Source: Methanocorpusculum sp.
GTDB lineage: Archaea > Halobacteriota > Methanomicrobia > Methanomicrobiales > Methanocorpusculaceae
Length of the DNA: 8,348 nt
NCBI GenBank assembly: GCA_030539595.1
Contig: JAUNXW010000064.1
Span: 1 to 8,348 of the forward strand
Direction of reading: 5' to 3'
A program made the position numbers and the translations under genes. The number at the start of each line of letters is the position of its first letter. Within the stretch, counting starts at the first letter, position 1. Positions 6,001 to 8,348 of this stretch are shown here, one piece after another. The notes under the pieces were generated by a model. It worked only from the letters and a program-made list of their open reading frames with translations. It made no database searches and had not been told where the DNA came from.

Positions 6001-8348
6001 TCTATGCAAAAGGCGACAAGGTTAGAATCTCAGGACGGGCGGATGGAACACCGAATAATCTCATATGTTATATTTTTGGAACCAACTACTTTGATTACAA
6101 TACAATTGTTCCGGAAAATAACGGAACATATCTTATAGATATTGAAACATACAATCTTGCAGCCGGTCAATATTTTGTGGTTGTTCAGCATCCGATGAAT
6201 GACAATCTTTTCAATGTTCAACCCGGAACATTTTCAGCAAACCAGATATTGAAGATTAGCAACGAAACAGGATATGCGGACTTTAACAAGAATAATGCAA
6301 AGAGAGACATATACTCATTCGCAACATTAAATGATGATAAAATTACCGGAGGTGATGACTGGCTGATTTACAGGGATTACATCTCAAACATTAATACACG
6401 TCAGACAGCAAACGCCGTGTGGGCTGTTTGTGACTTAATCAACGAAGAATACGTTGATGATAACTATGCAAAGTCAGAATTTATAGTCGCAAACGCATAT
6501 ATTACAATCAATTCAATTGCAGACCAGAATCTTAATTCAACGTTCACAGTCTCGGGAACAACGAATGTTAAAGCCGGTGAAACTGTAAACATTGAAATAA
6601 TATCTACAAAATTAATGTCAGAGCCAAAAGCTAATCTGACCAATGAATCATATCTTGTTCAGACCTCTAAAGTTGAAGCAGGTTCAAACGGTGTTAATAC
6701 TTATTCAGCAGTCTTAAACGGATCAATACTCGCAATAGATGACACATATACTGCCGTAGCAACAATCGTAAGATCAACACCATCCGATGATCTTAAGGTC
6801 ACAACAACGTTCAACATCGGTCAGGGCACTGTAATAACAGAATTGAATACAACTGCAATGGGTGACACAATTGTAATTGACGGTAAAGTAGATTATATTC
6901 CGGATTATCTTATCTACTATGTCTTTGGAACAAATTATTTTGATTACGATACGGTTGTTCCTGAAAATAACGGAGCATATTCAATAGAAATTGAGACATA
7001 CAACCTTGCAACAGGTAAGTATTTCGTCGTCATTCAAAACCCAATGAATGACGGTTTATTTAATGTTCAGCCTGGCGACATCTCCGGCAGATATTATATC
7101 ATCAACGGCACTGATTATAATTCATTTAGAAAATCGGGAAGTAAATATGACATATACTCATTTGATACGGTAAAAGACGGTACATACAATAAATTAGTCT
7201 ACAGAAATAACATTTCAAATATTAATTCACGTCAGACAATAGATGCTGTTCAGGCTGTTTGTGATTTAATTGATTCAGATTATGTTGACGATACTTATGT
7301 TAAGTTTGATTACACAATAGCAAACCCATACTTTACAATAAATACTATTGCCGACCATACACAAGGGGCTAATTTCACTGTTTCTGGCACTACTAATGTC
7401 AAAGCAGGTGAGACAGTAATAATTGATGTAATATCTACCAGATTCCAGGTTGAACCAAAAGCAGCTATTCAATCTAATTCATACCTTGTTAAGACAGCCA
7501 AAGTTGAAACAAATTCAAACGGTGTTAATACTTATTCGGCATCATTTGATGGAACACCGTTAAAAGCTGATGCATACACTGCAATTGCAACAATCACAAG
7601 ACCATCGTCAGCGTATGATCTTAAGGTTTCAACCACATTCAATATTGTTAACGGTTCTGTGCCTGCAATAATTAATTCTCAGGAAGAAAACCCAATTCAA
7701 GAGATTGTTCTTGTCTTAAGTGAAGTGACAGGAACGCCCTCAATATCAATAAAGAACGAAACTTCAGAAGCAATCACAGGATACAATGTCCTCAAAAATC
7801 TTAACATCACCTTAAACAACGCAAAAGGCGGAGGCTGGATTAGTCTAACTCTTACAAACGATGAAATAAAATCCGTTACAGGAGGTTATCTGATGCCTGA
7901 AAATATCCGTATCCTGCATAAATCGGCAGGCTTATGGACAGAGTTATCACCTGTAACATACACTGTCAACGCAACCGGCGGTTATGACTTCTCTGCGTTC
8001 ACGCCTTCATTCTCACCGTTTGCAATAGCAGGAAGAACATATACTCCGCCTGCAACAGATTATCCTGACGATGAATACACACCAGAACCAATATCACCGC
8101 CTACAGTCGTTCCCATAGTAACAGCGGTTGTAACAGCCACCGCAACCGCTACAGCAACGCCGACATCAACTCCCACCGCAACACCCACACTTACACCAAC
8201 GCCTACATTAACTCCAACACCGACTCCGACGGTAACAGTAACAGCTACAACCACTGCAACTCAGACCGCGTCATCAACATCCACTGCAGCATCAACAGCA
8301 ACTCAGGCTCCGACAGAAACGACAACACAGACGCCGTCCGAATCTCAG
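2943..8348 (+). CDS. Giant modular S-layer-type surface glycoprotein (3' end outside window)
   Basis: A secreted cell-surface protein; 1802 codons are open and no stop is reached, so the C-terminus is missing. Order: signal peptide (1-26); N-terminal beta-rich region (27-320), perhaps related to DUF3821-type N-terminal domains; then B1 (321-435), A1 (436-605), B2 (606-734), A2 (735-905), B3 (906-1006), A3 (1007-1185), C1 (1186-1295), A4 (1296-1461), C2 (1462-1571); a PGF-pre-PGF-like domain (1572-1698); and a Thr/Pro stalk (1699-1802). The A modules contain YFVVVQHPM-like strands, the B modules an SDYVYLY-like core and the C modules FTVSGTTNVKAGE; these recall the Methanomicrobiales S-layer glycoprotein family called MEMAR_RS02690 in NCBI models. 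About forty N-X-S/T sequons are present. A PGF-CTERM sorting signal for archaeosortase is expected just beyond the window. The gene is transcribed alone, divergently from the ferredoxin operon. Surface location is secure; being the main S-layer subunit rather than an accessory surface protein is inferred. Confidence 0.88.
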   Translation, partial: MKEICLKLILVAVLIAAVIFISAGSAVTLFPYTNVTAQDSNLTAGQTLYLIAAPNTVIKLLGNEGLTYFTDENLTAGTYSLDAGGTRGNYIVSYPDVKIDIFQYNSTSVIINGKTVSSRSGLNFTITEIVDGYNASSLEFITPAGGKTYYLGDVNSSDAANWNANHTTFTVNTLSENNVSAGTWKVNARVTGRFIDKSTLIPEIFTYKSASNVSFTVAPTIYSISADKDEIIRGNSFLVTITGEPGDNVTVTYDTAALKVPTGQSDVYETADGFYVILGSSGSNTIQFDTDFNTIEKGYKIIANFSKSGSVKSARIIVGKGTITIVSAEDYYYIGNEVTFSGTNTDTDYVYLYIKGANKPLQEIPAADGYVNPVAVDINNTWEKSFTFANKFDAGTYTIYAAAENYTVVNHLVQTLTESERNYLYATVAVTLKQPYLKAKLKSISVKSGENINVTGIAEGTPGNLIYYVFGDSFYEYGIITPESSGVFSKNISTENLSKGKYFLVVQHPMYDKLFNVQPGDFNDVHWIFNGTSIAEPLLFNTSGSEFDLYSYATDNQNRLIYRDYISNILNRNEGKAAQALCNLIDEEYVDDIYKLTVFIVEDNPGDTILITDLKKEDLGTYVSTGNRQYSGIVLSGINTVSDYVHLYMSYPNGTTQLISKSPFKVNEEYFWTTEDTNWTDSIDWTGKTNNISNPNYVYVDDFSEVGEYAVYAVAGDLNPHAVSEITKYKHDIEKINISINIDFPLYSVSHGDTLNITGKSLGSDEVICYVFGTNYFKSSAASIDNNNSFSIKIPTANLSKGQYFVVVQNKGKDGAFNVQQGSFNSERDLVIYNGTAYHPFAKSASDYDIYSFATLSNGDLVYRDYISNINSRQAANAAQAVCDLISEEYIDDNYARCIFVIDNETILINTKSYNYDVNYWDSHSFKISGINTISDYVYLFLKYPDGSTKLISDEPIGVSWDKSWSYSENCCDYFSQLGTYNIYAVAGNQTVPSVSEISSDKSDNETIDIAVLIDEHLSVYAKGDKVRISGRADGTPNNLICYIFGTNYFDYNTIVPENNGTYLIDIETYNLAAGQYFVVVQHPMNDNLFNVQPGTFSANQILKISNETGYADFNKNNAKRDIYSFATLNDDKITGGDDWLIYRDYISNINTRQTANAVWAVCDLINEEYVDDNYAKSEFIVANAYITINSIADQNLNSTFTVSGTTNVKAGETVNIEIISTKLMSEPKANLTNESYLVQTSKVEAGSNGVNTYSAVLNGSILAIDDTYTAVATIVRSTPSDDLKVTTTFNIGQGTVITELNTTAMGDTIVIDGKVDYIPDYLIYYVFGTNYFDYDTVVPENNGAYSIEIETYNLATGKYFVVIQNPMNDGLFNVQPGDISGRYYIINGTDYNSFRKSGSKYDIYSFDTVKDGTYNKLVYRNNISNINSRQTIDAVQAVCDLIDSDYVDDTYVKFDYTIANPYFTINTIADHTQGANFTVSGTTNVKAGETVIIDVISTRFQVEPKAAIQSNSYLVKTAKVETNSNGVNTYSASFDGTPLKADAYTAIATITRPSSAYDLKVSTTFNIVNGSVPAIINSQEENPIQEIVLVLSEVTGTPSISIKNETSEAITGYNVLKNLNITLNNAKGGGWISLTLTNDEIKSVTGGYLMPENIRILHKSAGLWTELSPVTYTVNATGGYDFSAFTPSFSPFAIAGRTYTPPATDYPDDEYTPEPISPPTVVPIVTAVVTATATATATPTSTPTATPTLTPTPTLTPTPTPTVTVTATTTATQTASSTSTAASTATQAPTETTTQTPSESQ
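3903..4247 (+). repeat. Module B1 of the surface protein
   Basis: Residues 321-435. An Ig-like beta module with the core YYYIGNEVTFSGTNTDTDYV, a central Trp (NNTWEKSF) and the end strand DAGTYTIYAAA. It resembles the second extracellular module of Methanomicrobiales S-layer proteins. B2 and B3 are its diverged copies. Confidence 0.7.
4248..4757 (+). repeat. Module A1 of the surface protein
   Basis: Residues 436-605. Order of landmarks: GENINVTG, NLIYYVFG, KGKYFLVVQHPMYDKLFNVQPG (QHP at 507-509), a variable insert, DLYSYAT, IYRDYISNI, QALCNLI (Cys 582), EEYVDD. The same landmarks recur in A2-A4. Confidence 0.75.
4758..5144 (+). repeat. Module B2 of the surface protein
   Basis: Residues 606-734. 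It keeps the B core (SGINTVSDYVHLYM) and the end strand GEYAVYAVAG, with a longer Trp- and Asn-rich middle than B1 or B3. Confidence 0.65.
5145..5657 (+). repeat. Module A2 of the surface protein
   Basis: Residues 735-905. A landmarks are present (GDTLNITG, VICYVFGTNYF, GQYFVVVQ, FNVQQG, DIYSFAT, YRDYISNINSRQ, QAVCDLI with Cys 883). The QHPM turn is replaced by QNKGKD. Extra Cys are at 769 and 898. Confidence 0.75.
5658..5960 (+). repeat. Module B3 of the surface protein
   Basis: Residues 906-1006. The shortest B copy: SGINTISDYVYLFL, SWDKSWSYSE, then LGTYNIYAVAG. It carries two adjacent Cys (971-972) that the other B copies lack. Confidence 0.65.
5961..6497 (+). repeat. Module A3 of the surface protein
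   Basis: Residues 1007-1185. Landmarks: GDKVRISG, NLICYIFGTNYFDY, PENNGTY, GQYFVVVQHPMNDNLFNVQP, DIYSFAT, YRDYISNINTRQ, WAVCDLI (Cys 1163), EEYVDDNYAK. By hand count, 44 of 58 residues are identical to A4 over the central block. Confidence 0.75.
6498..6827 (+). repeat. Module C1 of the surface protein
   Basis: Residues 1186-1295. Landmarks: ITINSIADQ, FTVSGTTNVKAGETV, SNGVNTYSA, DDLKVTTTFNI. It matches the module that follows A in the related S-layer proteins. It shares a 24-nt identical DNA stretch with C2 (6683-6706 and 7514-7537). Confidence 0.75.
6828..7325 (+). repeat. Module A4 of the surface protein
   Basis: Residues 1296-1461. All A landmarks are present (NYFDYDTVVPENNG, YFVVIQNPMNDGLFNVQPG, DIYSF, YRNNISNINSRQ, QAVCDLI with Cys 1440). 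Unlike A1-A3 it is preceded by a C module rather than a B module. Confidence 0.75.
7326..7655 (+). repeat. Module C2 of the surface protein
   Basis: Residues 1462-1571. A close copy of C1: FTINTIADH, FTVSGTTNVKAGETV, SNGVNTYSA, YDLKVSTTFNI. Confidence 0.75.
7656..8036 (+). other. PGF-pre-PGF-like domain of the surface protein
   Basis: Residues 1572-1698. The pattern of weakly conserved strands (GGWISLTLTNDEI), MPENIRILHKSAGLWTELSP, and the closing YDFSAFTPSFSPFAIAG is typical of the domain that precedes PGF-CTERM tails in archaeal surface proteins. Confidence 0.75.
8037..8348 (+). other. Thr/Pro-rich stalk of the surface protein
   Basis: Residues 1699-1802. After a short acidic piece (DYPDDEYTPEP), about 80 residues are almost only Thr, Pro, Ala, Ser and Val (for example TPTATPTLTPTPT), giving a degenerate hexanucleotide DNA repeat. 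It is likely an extended, possibly O-glycosylated spacer before a membrane anchor or sorting tail that lies outside the window. Confidence 0.8.

Noticed and set aside
4248..7655. Repeated DNA segments that might suggest a CRISPR array or insertion sequences
   Set aside because: Units are 300-540 bp, diverged, in frame and inside one coding sequence; there are no short identical repeats with unique spacers, no transposase and no terminal inverted repeats.
8060..8254. Minus-strand ORF of Val/Gly repeats
   Set aside because: It is the antisense reading of the Thr/Pro tract; the Val-Gly pattern simply reflects the repeated ACN/CCN codons.

Overview
The window looks like a chromosomal segment from a methanogenic archaeon, most likely of the order Methanomicrobiales. 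The strongest pointers are a very large secreted surface protein built from modules typical of Methanomicrobiales S-layer glycoproteins and ending in a PGF-pre-PGF-like domain plus a Thr/Pro linker, and a geranylgeranyl-reductase-type flavoprotein next to a small ferredoxin (the archaeal lipid-saturation pair). The order-level placement is inferred from protein features only; no rRNA is present.

Layout. (1) 2-1072, plus strand: the C-terminal 356 residues of PurH (AICAR transformylase part), entering from the left edge. (2) 1073-1249: a short convergent spacer with a T-run behind purH, a T-run on the minus strand, and two perfect inverted repeats. (3) 1250-2762, minus strand: a tight three-gene unit transcribed leftward, in the order 2x[4Fe-4S] ferredoxin, geranylgeranyl reductase family flavoprotein, and a 29-residue single-membrane-span microprotein that I found by reading the reverse strand. 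Each gene starts 2 nt after the stop of the one before. (4) 2763-2942: a divergent promoter region with a TATA-like element on each side and a perfect 8-bp inverted repeat in the likely leader of the surface-protein gene. (5) 2943-8348, plus strand: one uninterrupted reading frame of 1802 codons that runs off the right edge.

The surface protein is the most notable object. After a signal peptide and an N-terminal beta-rich region it contains three module types in the order B1-A1-B2-A2-B3-A3-C1-A4-C2, followed by a PGF-pre-PGF-like domain and a Thr/Pro-rich stalk. As I recall the related S-layer proteins, they usually carry about one B-A-C set, so this looks like an expanded version made by repeated internal duplication. 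It carries roughly forty N-glycosylation sequons and one Cys at the same place in each A module.

Functionally, the ferredoxin probably feeds electrons to the reductase that saturates archaeal isoprenoid lipids, and the microprotein may be a membrane-associated partner. The surface protein belongs to the cell envelope but is transcribed separately and divergently. PurH belongs to purine synthesis and is unrelated to the others except by position.
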